A stretch of 64,000 nt of DNA from Thiodiazotropha sp040507245. Lineage in GTDB: Bacteria > Pseudomonadota > Gammaproteobacteria > Chromatiales > Chromatiaceae. The position numbers were made by a program, and so were the translations under genes. The stretch covers positions 24,182-88,181 of the forward strand of contig JBEVVH010000001.1 of the NCBI GenBank assembly GCA_040507245.1, read 5' to 3'. Under the pieces are notes generated by a model, which saw only the letters and a program-made list of their open reading frames with translations, ran no database searches and was not told the DNA's origin. Positions 8,670 to 18,173 of the stretch are shown in pieces (positions within the stretch are counted from its first letter, which is position 1; every line of letters begins with the position of its first letter).

Positions 8670-9419
8670 ATGAGCAATATGAATGACCAGCCGAATAAAG
8701 ACCGTCGTCTGCTTATTGGTGCAACGATCGCTGCTACCGGTGTCGCTACCATAGCCCCGGGTGTGTTCCTGCATGCTGCAAATGCGGCAGCTGAAACCAA
8801 AGGCGCCTCAAGCAAGAACCGATGGGGCATGCTGATCGATACCAATAAGTGTGCGGACGGGTGCAGTGCCTGTGTCGATGCCTGTAATACCGAAAACGGT
8901 TTACACAGCACGGGCAGGCCGGAAACCGACGCGGTTTGGATTCGTACGGTCAAACTCAAGGATATGCAGACACAGCATGAAAATCGCATGGTGCTGATGT
9001 GCCAGCATTGCGAGTTTCCGCCTTGTGTTGACGTGTGCCCGACTACGGCATCCTTCAAACGCGAGGATGGTATCGTGCTGGTTGACCGACATCGCTGTAT
9101 CGGTTGCCGTTATTGCATGATGGCCTGTCCCTACAAGGCACGCTCTTTTGTCCACGAGACGTTGACAGACCAATCCACGAATCAGCCACGTGGCAAGGGT
9201 TGTGTCGAATCGTGCACCCTGTGCGTACATCGTATCGATGAAGGCGTCATGCAGACTGCCTGTCAGGAAGCTTGTGAAAAAGAGGGTCACGCCGCAATAC
9301 TGTTCGGTGATCTCAAGGACCCCAACAGTGAGATCAGCAAGGCACTCAAGACCAATAACTCAGTACAGATCCGGGCCGACCTCGAGTTGAACACCGGCGT
9401 GCGTTATCTCAACCTGTGA
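8670..9419 (+). CDS. dsrO: DsrO, periplasmic ferredoxin-like subunit of DsrMKJOP
   Basis: 249 aa. It begins with a twin-arginine-type leader (DRRLLIG followed by a hydrophobic stretch and an AANAAAE cleavage region), so the folded Fe-S protein is predicted to be exported by Tat. Several four-Cys clusters follow: CADGCSACVDAC, CEFPPCVDVC, CIGCRYCMMAC and CTLC...C, typical of NrfC/HybA-type subunits. It connects DsrJ to DsrP. The family match is clear from order and motifs. Confidence 0.95.
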   Translation: MSNMNDQPNKDRRLLIGATIAATGVATIAPGVFLHAANAAAETKGASSKNRWGMLIDTNKCADGCSACVDACNTENGLHSTGRPETDAVWIRTVKLKDMQTQHENRMVLMCQHCEFPPCVDVCPTTASFKREDGIVLVDRHRCIGCRYCMMACPYKARSFVHETLTDQSTNQPRGKGCVESCTLCVHRIDEGVMQTACQEACEKEGHAAILFGDLKDPNSEISKALKTNNSVQIRADLELNTGVRYLNL

Positions 9420-9441
9420 CCTGAGGGGAGCTTGGATTCAG

Positions 9442-10629
9442 ATGAGTAAGATGTATTACCGTGAGCTCTACTGCGGCACCCCGGGACGTTTTTGGTCCGG
9501 ATTGGCCCTGTTGGGTGTGTTTATCGCCATAGGCCTGGGCGCTGCCTTCTACATGGAACATAACGGTCACTGGGTGACCGGAATGACCAACCAGGTGGTC
9601 TGGGGCCTGCCTCATGTGTTCGCGATTTTCCTGATCGTTGCAGCGTCTGGCGCCCTGAACGTGGCATCCATCGGGTCGGTGTTCGGGGGTCCCATGTACA
9701 AGCCCCTGGGTCGTTACTCGGGATTGTTGGCAATCGGGTTGCTGGCGGGTGGTTTGATGGTGCTCGTCCTGGATCTGGGCCGTCCGGATCGTCTCATCGT
9801 TGCAATGACCCAGTACAACTTCAAGTCGATATTTGCCTGGAACGTGATTCTCTATTCCGGCTTCTTCGCCATCGTGGGTGTCTATCTGTGGACCATGATG
9901 GATCGTACGGTTAACAAGTACAATCGTACGGTGGGTTTCGCAGCGTTTTTCTGGCGTATTGCACTGACCACCGGTACCGGCTCGATCTTCGGTTTTCTGG
10001 TGGCGCGTGAAGCCTATGATGCTGCGATCATGGCGCCTATGTTCGTGATCATGTCTTTCAGCTTCGGTCTGGCGTTCTTCATCATCACCCTGATTGCCGC
10101 CTACATCTGGGGAGACCGGGAAATTGGCGATCTGCGTCTGACGCGACTGAAGAATCTGCTTGGCGTATTTGTTGGCGCGGTGTTGTATTTCACTCTGGTT
10201 TACAACCTGACCAATCTTTATATCACTCAGCACCACGGGATCGAGCGCTTCATTCTGCTGGATGGCGGCGTATACACCCAGATGTTCTGGATCGGTCAGG
10301 TCTTCATTGGCGGTGTTCTGCCCCTGTTCCTGATCTACTCTCCGGCTTTCGACAAGTCCCGCTGGGCCATTGCATTCGCTTCGATTGCGGTGCTGATCGG
10401 TGGATTCTTCCAGATCTATGTGATCGTCATTGGTGGACAGGCCTTCCCGATGAGCCTCTTTCCAGGAAAGCAAGTGGTCGAGTCTGGCTTCTTCGACGGT
10501 CAGGTCGCGAGCTACGTACCCACGTTTCCGGAAGCAGCCCTCGGGGTCGCAGGTGTCGCGGTGGCGCTTACCATGGTGGCGGTCGGCGCGCGGGTGTTCA
10601 AGGTATTTCCCGAGACACTCGAAGACTGA
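9442..10629 (+). CDS. dsrP: DsrP, NrfD-family membrane subunit of DsrMKJOP
   Basis: 395 aa with about ten hydrophobic segments, NrfD/PsrC family; the second quinone-interacting membrane subunit of the complex, partner of DsrO. ATG 9442 is preceded by GAGGGGAG some 12 bases upstream. It is the last gene before an intrinsic terminator, so the main dsr transcript probably ends here. Confidence 0.95.
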   Translation: MSKMYYRELYCGTPGRFWSGLALLGVFIAIGLGAAFYMEHNGHWVTGMTNQVVWGLPHVFAIFLIVAASGALNVASIGSVFGGPMYKPLGRYSGLLAIGLLAGGLMVLVLDLGRPDRLIVAMTQYNFKSIFAWNVILYSGFFAIVGVYLWTMMDRTVNKYNRTVGFAAFFWRIALTTGTGSIFGFLVAREAYDAAIMAPMFVIMSFSFGLAFFIITLIAAYIWGDREIGDLRLTRLKNLLGVFVGAVLYFTLVYNLTNLYITQHHGIERFILLDGGVYTQMFWIGQVFIGGVLPLFLIYSPAFDKSRWAIAFASIAVLIGGFFQIYVIVIGGQAFPMSLFPGKQVVESGFFDGQVASYVPTFPEAALGVAGVAVALTMVAVGARVFKVFPETLED

Positions 10630-10648
10630 ACGACAACCGTTCTGAAGA

Positions 10649-10678
10649 AAATCCCGGGCATGTCCCGGGATTTTTTTT
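10649..10678 (+). terminator. Intrinsic terminator after dsrP
   Basis: ATCCCGGG (10651-10658), a 5-base loop and CCCGGGAT (10664-10671) form a GC-rich stem, extended by A-T pairs, followed by an eight-T tract (10671-10678). Its canonical form, 20 bases after the dsrP stop, implies that dsrNRS needs read-through or its own promoter in the ~210-base gap that follows. Confidence 0.88.
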
Positions 10679-10887
10679 GCACGGAAAATCACAGCTGCTT
10701 CAAGGAGTCGGTGGATCAGAACTGACATGTCTCAGCGACTGCACCGTCCATCCATTCAGGATGCATCATCGACGCAACCCTGTTTTAAGGATCTTATAAG
10801 CCCCACAAATAACCCCTCTTACATGAGTGGAGGATTAGCCACTATCCGGGTAGGATATCGGTAATATTCTGCAGGTATCCAAATTCC

Positions 10888-12312
10888 GTGTCTGCCTTCT
10901 ATATTTCAGCCGCTCACAAGTCTTCAGGCAAAACCACCCTGTCGATCGGTTTGGTGAGGGCCTATGCCAATCGTGGATTGATGGTTCAGCCTTTCAAAAA
11001 AGGACCGGATTACATTGATCCGATCTGGCATGGTCAAGCTTCTGGCAATCCCTGCTATAATCTGGATTTCAATACTCAGTCAGCGGAACAGATCCTCACA
11101 TCCTATGCGCAGCATATGCAGACAGCCCGTTTGGGTCTGGTGGAAGGCAATATCGGGCTCTTCGATGGTATGGATCTGCAAGGCTCCAACAGCAATGCCG
11201 CGATGGCGAAACTACTGGGCTTGCCGGTCATCCTGGTGATCAATTGCCAGGGTATGACACGAGGTATCGCACCCCTGCTGCTCGGATACCAGGCATTCGA
11301 CACTGAGGTCAATTTTGCCGGGGTGATTTTGAACCGTGTCGGCGGCACCCGTCATGAGAGGAAACTGATCGAGGTTGTTGAACACTATACCGATATCCCG
11401 GTGCTCGGTTCCGTGCATCAGGATCCTGAACTGCACATCGTTGAGCGTCACCTGGGTTTGATTCCGGGCAACGAGGAGGCAGGGGCCGAGACGCTGATCG
11501 CGCGGCTTGCCTCACGGGTTGAAGAGCAGGTTGATCTCGATCGTCTGTTGGGCATCGCGGACCTTGTGAGTAAGCCTGCCTTGCCTGTCGTGAATGGGAT
11601 TACAAATCCTGTTGAAGAAAAATACTCAGGGCTGCGTATCGGTCTGGCAAAAGACCGAGCATTCGGTTTCTACTATCCTGATGATCTGGAGAGGTTTCGC
11701 TCTTTGGGTGTGGAGTTGGTCGAATTCGATACCCTGAATGACTCTCAACTGCCTGAAGTGGATGGAGTATTTCTGGGAGGTGGATTTCCCGAGACCGCCA
11801 TGGATGCACTGCAGCATAACAGCACGATGCGCTGTTCGGTGGCGGAGTTCATCGAAAAGGGCGGTCCGGTATACGCGGAATGTGGAGGGTTGATCTACCT
11901 GACCCAGACGCTTACCTGGAATGGGAAACAATGTAGAATGGCTGGAGTGATACCCGCTGATACGGTGATGCACGAGAAACCCAAAGGGCGTGGTTATGTG
12001 CAGCTGAGGGAAACCGGCCGGAGTCATTGGCCCAGGGTTCAGTCAGAACCCGATGACACGATCCCCGCCCACGAATTCCACTACTCCTCGTTGGAGGGAT
12101 TGGAAGCCGACGACGATGAGTTCGCTTATGAGGTGGTCCGAGGATACGGAATCGATGGTAAGCATGATGGCTACATTTACAAGAATCTGCTGGCAAGCTA
12201 TACGCACATGCGAAGTGTCGGCGGAAATGATTGGGTCAGGCGTTTCGTCGCACAGGTCGCGGCTGAAAAAGATGTTCAAGCAGCAAGCAAGGTACAGGTA
12301 AGCGATGTTTAA
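10888..12312 (+). CDS. dsrN: DsrN, siroheme amidase (CobB/CbiA family)
   Basis: 474 aa, related to cobyrinic acid a,c-diamide synthase. DsrN amidates siroheme for DsrAB using glutamine and ATP. The N-terminal P-loop (SAAHKSSGKTTLS) and the C-terminal class I glutamine amidotransferase nucleophile (VYAECGGLIYL) are both visible. The start is GTG 10888, giving the natural N-terminus just before the P-loop; the upstream GCAGG is a weak RBS. The gene lies after a terminator and overlaps dsrR by 8 bases, so dsrN and dsrR are coupled. Confidence 0.93.
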   Translation: MSAFYISAAHKSSGKTTLSIGLVRAYANRGLMVQPFKKGPDYIDPIWHGQASGNPCYNLDFNTQSAEQILTSYAQHMQTARLGLVEGNIGLFDGMDLQGSNSNAAMAKLLGLPVILVINCQGMTRGIAPLLLGYQAFDTEVNFAGVILNRVGGTRHERKLIEVVEHYTDIPVLGSVHQDPELHIVERHLGLIPGNEEAGAETLIARLASRVEEQVDLDRLLGIADLVSKPALPVVNGITNPVEEKYSGLRIGLAKDRAFGFYYPDDLERFRSLGVELVEFDTLNDSQLPEVDGVFLGGGFPETAMDALQHNSTMRCSVAEFIEKGGPVYAECGGLIYLTQTLTWNGKQCRMAGVIPADTVMHEKPKGRGYVQLRETGRSHWPRVQSEPDDTIPAHEFHYSSLEGLEADDDEFAYEVVRGYGIDGKHDGYIYKNLLASYTHMRSVGGNDWVRRFVAQVAAEKDVQAASKVQVSDV

Positions 12313-12625
12313 AATTACACCCCGGGCAGCGCAGCAGATACTCCAGGCAGCAAAGATGGGCGGTACGGAAGGTATGGCCCTGCGTTTTGCCGCCCAGCAG
12401 AAAGAGGATGGCAGTTTTGATTATCTGATGGGTTTTGATGATGCCAAGGATGAGGATATCCAGTTCGATTCCGAGGGTATCAATATCGTCATGGAACCCG
12501 AGCACTACTCGCTGCTGGATGAGACGACCATGGATTTTGCGGAGCTGGATGACGGGGAGAGTCAGTTTATTTTTCTCAACCCCAAAGACAGCAATTATCT
12601 CCCACTTGACGAACCCATCCAGTAA
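12305..12625 (+). CDS. dsrR: DsrR, cysteine-free A-type (IscA-like) protein
   Basis: 106 aa with the IscA/HesB fold pattern (ITPRAAQQILQAA start) but no cysteine at all, the hallmark of DsrR. In A. vinosum it affects dsr expression post-transcriptionally and does not assemble clusters. The start codon lies inside the end of dsrN. Confidence 0.93.
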   Translation: MFKITPRAAQQILQAAKMGGTEGMALRFAAQQKEDGSFDYLMGFDDAKDEDIQFDSEGINIVMEPEHYSLLDETTMDFAELDDGESQFIFLNPKDSNYLPLDEPIQ

Positions 12626-12828
12626 GCCGATTCCCGGGACGACTCAGCGATAGCCGCCTATTCGAGCTGAGCCGGGCTCGCCCTGGGACGGGAGCTTTGT
12701 ACGGACTCCCGAAGTATTGAAAGCCGGGTGTGTCTGTTCACATGACCGGCACCTTCAAGGTACCTGTATCAACCCACCCGGGTCAGGGGTGCGGATGAAA
12801 AAACTTAACCAATACAGTTCGGAGCAGC

Positions 12829-13932
12829 ATGGAACTTTCTCATGAAGACGCACTGCGCCTGCGGGTGTTGCTGGCCAACAAGCCCAGGGCGATTCGGATC
12901 GATGAATCCTCCATGACCTTGCATGCCCTCACCCAGCAGGACGAAAGCAAAATGTCGCTCAATCCCACCAGTCGCGATGATCAGTACCTCCGGCGCATTC
13001 GTGAGGAGTTATCCGGGCATGTACTCGGCTCCCCCGGCGGCTATCCTGTCTATCTCAAACGCTGGACCCGAATGGGACAGGCCCGTGATGAACACCTGGA
13101 AAACCTGTTGCTGCTCGGCGAGCCTGAAGCGGTCATTGCCGTGGCCTCGGCCCGGGGATTGACGGACGAACTGGCGCGCAGGGCCTGGTGGACCTCACAG
13201 GATCCGGACAATGCACGACGCATGTTGCAGAATTCTCAGGTCGTGCAGGGGGCGATGGGGAGCGAGTTAGCGCATTTCCTGATCGAATACCTGCCTTTCG
13301 AAACCGAACCGATGCTTATGATCGAGAGCCTGAAACTCGCGCTGCAACCCGGTCTGATTTCGCATGAGGAACGCGCAGAGTTGTGGAAGCGGGGGGCACG
13401 CAAGCCGACCTACTATCTGGGCTTTCTTGCCAGTACTCCGGATGACCTGCCGCAACCGCCAGCGGCCAAAGCTCTTGAACCTGATACCCGGGTAGCGTTG
13501 GAAATTCTCGCGGAGGCGGGGAATCCCTTTGCACAGCAGATGCTGCGAATCACCAGTCCCCAGGGGCAGGGTTTCGTGTCAACCTGCCTGCGGGTCATGG
13601 AGAAACCGGCGAATCAGGACGTGGTGACTTTCCTGCTGGATGCGATCCGGGAATATCTCAAGGAACTTCGGCCCGGGGGTGATCCGGACATGACCCTGGA
13701 TGAGCTGATGACCCAGGCACAGCAGTACCAGGATCCTGACTATCAGGCCTGTCTGCAGGCCTCTGCTGAGCAGCATGAGCTGTTGGTTGCGTTGTACGCA
13801 CTTTCGGGTATGGGCTATGGCGTAGTACGACCGGTTTTTTCCAAGTCTGACGCTATGGGCAGCTTGATGAGAAAAAAACTGGCTCCGGTGTTCGATCCCT
13901 TGCGCGAACTGATGAAGTCTATTCTGGCGTGA
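12829..13932 (+). CDS. dsrS: DsrS, conserved accessory protein of the dsr cluster
   Basis: 367 aa soluble, largely helical protein of unknown biochemical role, assigned mainly by its place directly after dsrR and by its length. I see no signal peptide, metal motif or nucleotide-binding site. CGGAG lies before ATG 12829. About 200 bases separate it from dsrR; that gap holds only a weak inverted repeat with no T-tract. A convergent gene on the minus strand follows. Confidence 0.85.
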   Translation: MELSHEDALRLRVLLANKPRAIRIDESSMTLHALTQQDESKMSLNPTSRDDQYLRRIREELSGHVLGSPGGYPVYLKRWTRMGQARDEHLENLLLLGEPEAVIAVASARGLTDELARRAWWTSQDPDNARRMLQNSQVVQGAMGSELAHFLIEYLPFETEPMLMIESLKLALQPGLISHEERAELWKRGARKPTYYLGFLASTPDDLPQPPAAKALEPDTRVALEILAEAGNPFAQQMLRITSPQGQGFVSTCLRVMEKPANQDVVTFLLDAIREYLKELRPGGDPDMTLDELMTQAQQYQDPDYQACLQASAEQHELLVALYALSGMGYGVVRPVFSKSDAMGSLMRKKLAPVFDPLRELMKSILA

Positions 13933-13968
13933 GGGTTATCCGGGTGTCTGTCTGGCCGGCTGTAACGG

Positions 13969-14412
13969 TCAGCGGCGTCTGCCCTGGTAGGCGGAAACGT
14001 GTTGTATCAGGATTTGGAAGGGCAGGTTCTCAAGACTGCCAAAGGTTTCCCTGGCCTGACTGATCAAACCATACACATCTTCAATTCTTGGAGGCATGGG
14101 GGTATCCGGAAACAACGCCGCGTGTAATCCCCGCAGTCCACCAACCTGCAGACGCATCGCCTGGGCGTGAGGCAGAACCTCCCGGTCATTGTTGGTTTTG
14201 AGGGCGAACCGGGCCTGATGGCGCAGCGCCGACTGGAGTTCCAGGCATTGGTTCTGTGCCTCGTCCGAGAGACAGTGCACACCCTCGCGCTCCGCAATGC
14301 AGATCTTTTTCGCCTGGCTGCACTGGCACTGTAGCGAGAGCATGCTCTTTTCGTAAGCGCAGAAGCGCTCATTCATCTCCCGGTAGGTACGGCGATAGGC
14401 GTCCTGGTCCAT
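13969..14412 (-). CDS. Cys-rich hypothetical protein, third gene of the grxC-hslR operon
   Basis: 147 aa, family not recognised. All six cysteines fall in the first 56 residues (18, 29, 31, 38, 47, 56) and none in the other 91. There is no signal peptide or membrane segment, so it is probably cytoplasmic. The spacing could hold an Fe-S cluster or zinc, but no known motif is matched. It starts 2 bases after the hslR stop, so it is translated with hslR and grxC, which points to a redox or stress role. That role is inferred. Confidence 0.75.
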   Translation of the reverse strand: MDQDAYRRTYREMNERFCAYEKSMLSLQCQCSQAKKICIAEREGVHCLSDEAQNQCLELQSALRHQARFALKTNNDREVLPHAQAMRLQVGGLRGLHAALFPDTPMPPRIEDVYGLISQARETFGSLENLPFQILIQHVSAYQGRRR

Positions 14413-14414
14413 GA

Positions 14415-14822
14415 TCAGGGGGTCTTCTGGGTGAAACGATGGATCATCCGACGGTCCCGTTTGCTGGGTCTGGTCGACACGGGTTGCGGCGCCAGTGAGC
14501 GTTGCAGTCTCTGGGCTTCGACTGCCTTCTCTCGTCGCTTAAGGCTTTGCGGATCCTCTTCATAGAAGTGGCAGGCTTCGGCCGCAGGTCTGCGCTGAGT
14601 TGCGGGCACGATGACCCGGACGTCCCACTCGAGGGAACCCTTGTGGATTCCCAAATGGCTGCCGGCCTTGATCTCCTTGCCGGGTTTGGTGCGCTGTCCA
14701 TTGAGGTGCACCTTGCCTCCGTTGATCGCCTCAGCGGCAATCTGGCGGGTCTTGAAAAAACGCGCGGCCCAGAGCCATTTGTCCAGACGCACCTTTTCCG
14801 CGGGATGGGAGGCTTCGCTCAT
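14415..14822 (-). CDS. hslR: Ribosome-associated heat shock protein Hsp15 (S4 domain)
   Basis: 135 aa. An N-terminal S4 RNA-binding domain is plain (VRLDKWLWAARFFKTR ... INGGKVHLNG) with a basic C-terminal tail, matching Hsp15, which binds free 50S subunits carrying nascent chains after heat stress. Its ATG overlaps the stop of grxC (ATGA), so translation is coupled. Confidence 0.93.
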   Translation of the reverse strand: MSEASHPAEKVRLDKWLWAARFFKTRQIAAEAINGGKVHLNGQRTKPGKEIKAGSHLGIHKGSLEWDVRVIVPATQRRPAAEACHFYEEDPQSLKRREKAVEAQRLQRSLAPQPVSTRPSKRDRRMIHRFTQKTP

Positions 14823-15082
14823 TCGTCCGCGAGGCCGAGTAACTGGTTCAGGCGTCCTGACATCTCCAGGGAGGCCAGGTCGTCATATCCACCCACATGA
14901 AAATCATCGATGAAGATCTGTGGGACAGTCTGGCGGTTACTCCTGCGCATCATCTCCTGCATGATCTCACGATCGTGATCGATACGGATCTCTTCGTAGT
15001 CGACGCCCTTGTTTTCCAGCAGGTGCTTTGCCCTGACGCAGTAGGGACAAATGGCGGTGGAGTACATCACGACGTGCGGCAT
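14819..15082 (-). CDS. grxC: Glutaredoxin 3 (dithiol, CPYC)
   Basis: 87 aa thioredoxin-fold protein with active site CPYC at about residues 12-15 and the cis-Pro region (QTVPQIFID) and glutathione-binding GGYDDL further on. It reduces disulfides and glutathione mixed disulfides. First gene of a three-gene minus-strand operon with hslR and a Cys-rich protein. Confidence 0.95.
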   Translation of the reverse strand: MPHVVMYSTAICPYCVRAKHLLENKGVDYEEIRIDHDREIMQEMMRRSNRQTVPQIFIDDFHVGGYDDLASLEMSGRLNQLLGLADE

Positions 15083-15325
15083 ATTCGGATTCCTGGTAAA
15101 TTCTTAAAGCTAAATGATTGTAATACCGTGAGAAATGAATTGATTAGCTCATGGTGGATTCTGCCTAACATCCTAGCAGCAGAGTGGGGCGACTTCTATA
15201 TCGGGAATCCGTGCCGGTCCCGCGATAGTGACAGAACAATGGTCATTGCATGATCCGTTCAGCCCCCATTAGACTTTCTGCATTGACTCTCGAACTGACC
15301 TCGCCGTCGGACTACAGGAATTCCT

Positions 15326-17971
15326 ATGCGAACAGACAGCGCCAAAACCATCTATCTCAAAGACTATCGTCCACCGGAATATCTCGTCGATCAGGTGGCG
15401 CTGGAATTTCAGCTGCAGGAGGAGGCGACTCGGGTCATCAGTGAGCTGCACCTGCGGCGCAATCCCGCCCATACCGGTGAGCCGGGGGATCTGGAGCTGG
15501 ATGGCGAACAGTTACAGCTCTGTTCGGTGCACCTGGACGGTCGGGAACTGGGTCCACAGGATTTCCAGCTGGATGCCCGCTCCCTGACCATACCGAATGC
15601 TGGGGCGCAGTGTGTACTACGCACCGAGGTGCTGATCAATCCCCGGGAAAACACCGCCCTCGAGGGGCTGTATCAGTCCGGTCAGATGTTCTGCACCCAG
15701 TGCGAGGCGGAAGGATTCCGGCGCATCACCTATTATCCTGATCGGCCGGATGTGATGGCCCGCTTCAGTACCACGATCAGTGCCGACAAGCAGCGCTACC
15801 CGGTATTGCTGTCGAATGGAAATTGCGTGGCGTCCGTTGACCTGGAGGGGGGACGTCACCAGGTGCGCTGGGAGGATCCTTTCCCCAAACCCTGCTATCT
15901 GTTCGCCCTGGTTGCGGGTGATCTGCGCTATCAGCAGGATCAGTTCATCACCGCCTCGGGGCGCAAGGTCGACCTGCGGATCTATGTCGAACCGGAAAAT
16001 ATCGACAAGTGTGATCACGCCATGGTGTCGCTCAAACACGCCATGGCCTGGGACGAACAACGCTACGGCAGGGAGTATGACCTGGATGTGTTCATGATCG
16101 TGGCGGTGAACGACTTCAATATGGGGGCCATGGAAAACAAGGGGCTGAATGTTTTCAACTCCAAGTTTGTGCTGGCCCGCCCGGATACCGCCACGGACAG
16201 TGACTTTCAGGGTATCGAGGGGGTAATCGCGCACGAGTATTTCCATAACTGGACGGGTAACCGCATCACCTGCCGGGACTGGTTTCAACTGAGCCTGAAA
16301 GAGGGTTTGACGGTCTACAGGGACCAGGAATTCTCTGCCGACATGGGGTCCCGGGGGGTCAAGCGGATCGAGGATGTCAGGTTGCTGCGGACCCATCAGT
16401 TTGCCGAGGATGCCGGGCCGATGGCCCATCCGGTGCGTCCGGACAGCTATATGGAGATCAACAATTTCTACACCGTGACGGTTTATGAAAAAGGCGCCGA
16501 AGTAGTGCGTATGCAGGCCAATCTGCTGGGTGCGGAGGGGTTCCGCAAAGCCACCGACCTCTATTTCGAGCGGCATGACGGACAGGCGGTGACCACTGAG
16601 GACTTCGTCAAATGCATGGAAGACGCCAGCGGGCGAGACCTGCAACAGTTCCGCCTCTGGTATGCCCAGGCGGGTACCCCGGTGATCCGTGTGAGGTCCG
16701 AGTTCGATGCCGGAAGCGGTGTGTACCAGTTGCACATGTCCCAATCGACCCCGGATACCCCGGGACAAAAGGACAAGAAACCCTTCCACATCCCGATCGA
16801 TCTGGCCTTGCTGGATGCTCAGGGCCGGGAAATACCCTTGAAACTTCAATCTGACGATTCCGCTGCGGAGACTCACCGGGTGGTGGAACTGACCGAGGCC
16901 CAGCAAAGCTTTCTGTTTCACGACCTGGCCGAGCGGCCTGTACCGTCCCTGCTGCGGGGATTCTCCGCGCCGGTGAGGCTGGAGTACGACTATTCCGATG
17001 AGGAGCTGATGTTCCTGATGGCCCGGGACCGGGATGATTTCAATCGCTGGGATGCGGGGCACACCCTGGCGCATCGTGTTTTACAACGATTGGTGTCTGC
17101 CTACCGGGAACAACGGGCGTTCGAACTCGATGACGGGTTTGTCTCGGCGTTTCGCCAGGTGCTGAATGACACCGGCTCGGACAAGGCCCTGCTGAGTGAA
17201 CTGCTGAGCCTGCCCACCGAGTCCAGCATCGGCGATCAGATGGCCGTGGTTGCGGTCGATGCGATACACCATGCCCGAAAATGGTTGAAGCAGGCCCTGG
17301 CGAAAGCACTGCGGGAGGATTTTCTGCGCAGCTACCGGGACAACCTCACGCCAGGGTATGAAATCAGTTCCGAAGCCATCGCCCGTCGACGCCTGAAAAA
17401 CCTCTCGCTTGGCTATCTGATGAGCCTCCAGGAGCCGGAAATCGACCGCATCGCCGTGGATCAATTCGAAGCGGCCGACAATATGACCGATGTCATGACG
17501 GCGCTTGGAAGCCTGGTGAGCCGGGATATTCCTGAACGAAGCCAGGCTCTGGAACAGTTCGAACAGAAGTGGTGCCAGGATCCACTCGTGATGGACAAAT
17601 GGTTCGCCGTGCAGGCAGGTTCTCAATTACCGGGAACCCTGGATCGGGTCAAGTCGCTGATGAACCACAACGCCTTCTCGCTGCGCAATCCGAACAAGGT
17701 ACGGAGTTTGATCGGTGCCTTTTGCGGAGGCAATCCGGCTGCCTTTCATGCCGCCGACGGCAGCGGATACCGGTTCCTCGCCGATCAAGTCATCGCCCTG
17801 GACGGGATGAATCCGCAGATCGCGGCCCGCCTGCTGCGCATGATGAGTCGCTGGAGGCGATACGATGAGCGCCGGCAGGCCCTCATGCGGGGTGAGTTCG
17901 AGCGGGTACTGGGCCAATCGGAAATTTCCAGGGATGTATTTGAAATCGCGAGTAAGAGTCTGGCGGATTGA
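15326..17971 (+). CDS. pepN: Aminopeptidase N (M1 zinc metallopeptidase)
   Basis: 881 aa, the length of gammaproteobacterial PepN. It removes N-terminal residues from peptides in the cytoplasm. The substrate-binding motif GAMEN and the zinc site HEYFHNWTGNR (HExxH, with the downstream Glu in LKEG) are visible around residues 265-325. AGGA before ATG 15326 supports the start. It stands alone, divergent from grxC. Confidence 0.97.
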   Translation: MRTDSAKTIYLKDYRPPEYLVDQVALEFQLQEEATRVISELHLRRNPAHTGEPGDLELDGEQLQLCSVHLDGRELGPQDFQLDARSLTIPNAGAQCVLRTEVLINPRENTALEGLYQSGQMFCTQCEAEGFRRITYYPDRPDVMARFSTTISADKQRYPVLLSNGNCVASVDLEGGRHQVRWEDPFPKPCYLFALVAGDLRYQQDQFITASGRKVDLRIYVEPENIDKCDHAMVSLKHAMAWDEQRYGREYDLDVFMIVAVNDFNMGAMENKGLNVFNSKFVLARPDTATDSDFQGIEGVIAHEYFHNWTGNRITCRDWFQLSLKEGLTVYRDQEFSADMGSRGVKRIEDVRLLRTHQFAEDAGPMAHPVRPDSYMEINNFYTVTVYEKGAEVVRMQANLLGAEGFRKATDLYFERHDGQAVTTEDFVKCMEDASGRDLQQFRLWYAQAGTPVIRVRSEFDAGSGVYQLHMSQSTPDTPGQKDKKPFHIPIDLALLDAQGREIPLKLQSDDSAAETHRVVELTEAQQSFLFHDLAERPVPSLLRGFSAPVRLEYDYSDEELMFLMARDRDDFNRWDAGHTLAHRVLQRLVSAYREQRAFELDDGFVSAFRQVLNDTGSDKALLSELLSLPTESSIGDQMAVVAVDAIHHARKWLKQALAKALREDFLRSYRDNLTPGYEISSEAIARRRLKNLSLGYLMSLQEPEIDRIAVDQFEAADNMTDVMTALGSLVSRDIPERSQALEQFEQKWCQDPLVMDKWFAVQAGSQLPGTLDRVKSLMNHNAFSLRNPNKVRSLIGAFCGGNPAAFHAADGSGYRFLADQVIALDGMNPQIAARLLRMMSRWRRYDERRQALMRGEFERVLGQSEISRDVFEIASKSLAD

Positions 17972-18071
17972 GCAACTGAGGCGGACCCGCCGGGGTGGCC
18001 ACCCTCGACCACTTAGGGTAATCTGCCCGTTGCGCTTCTAAAGACGACGGGCTACTCCGGGTCGTCAAGGA

Positions 18072-18094
18072 CAGGTTCCCTATGCAGGAACCTG
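18072..18094 (+). other. Inverted repeat between pepN and the CHAD gene
   Basis: CAGGTTCC (18072-18079) and GGAACCTG (18087-18094) form a perfect 8-bp stem with a 7-base loop. No T-tract follows; it may be a weak terminator or a leader structure. Confidence 0.35.
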
Positions 18095-18173
18095 CACCCG
18101 TCCTGCAGATCTTGTGCGGGGCCAAGACATTTTATTTTGCTGTTTGTACGAGATCGGAAAACGAGACGCTACA

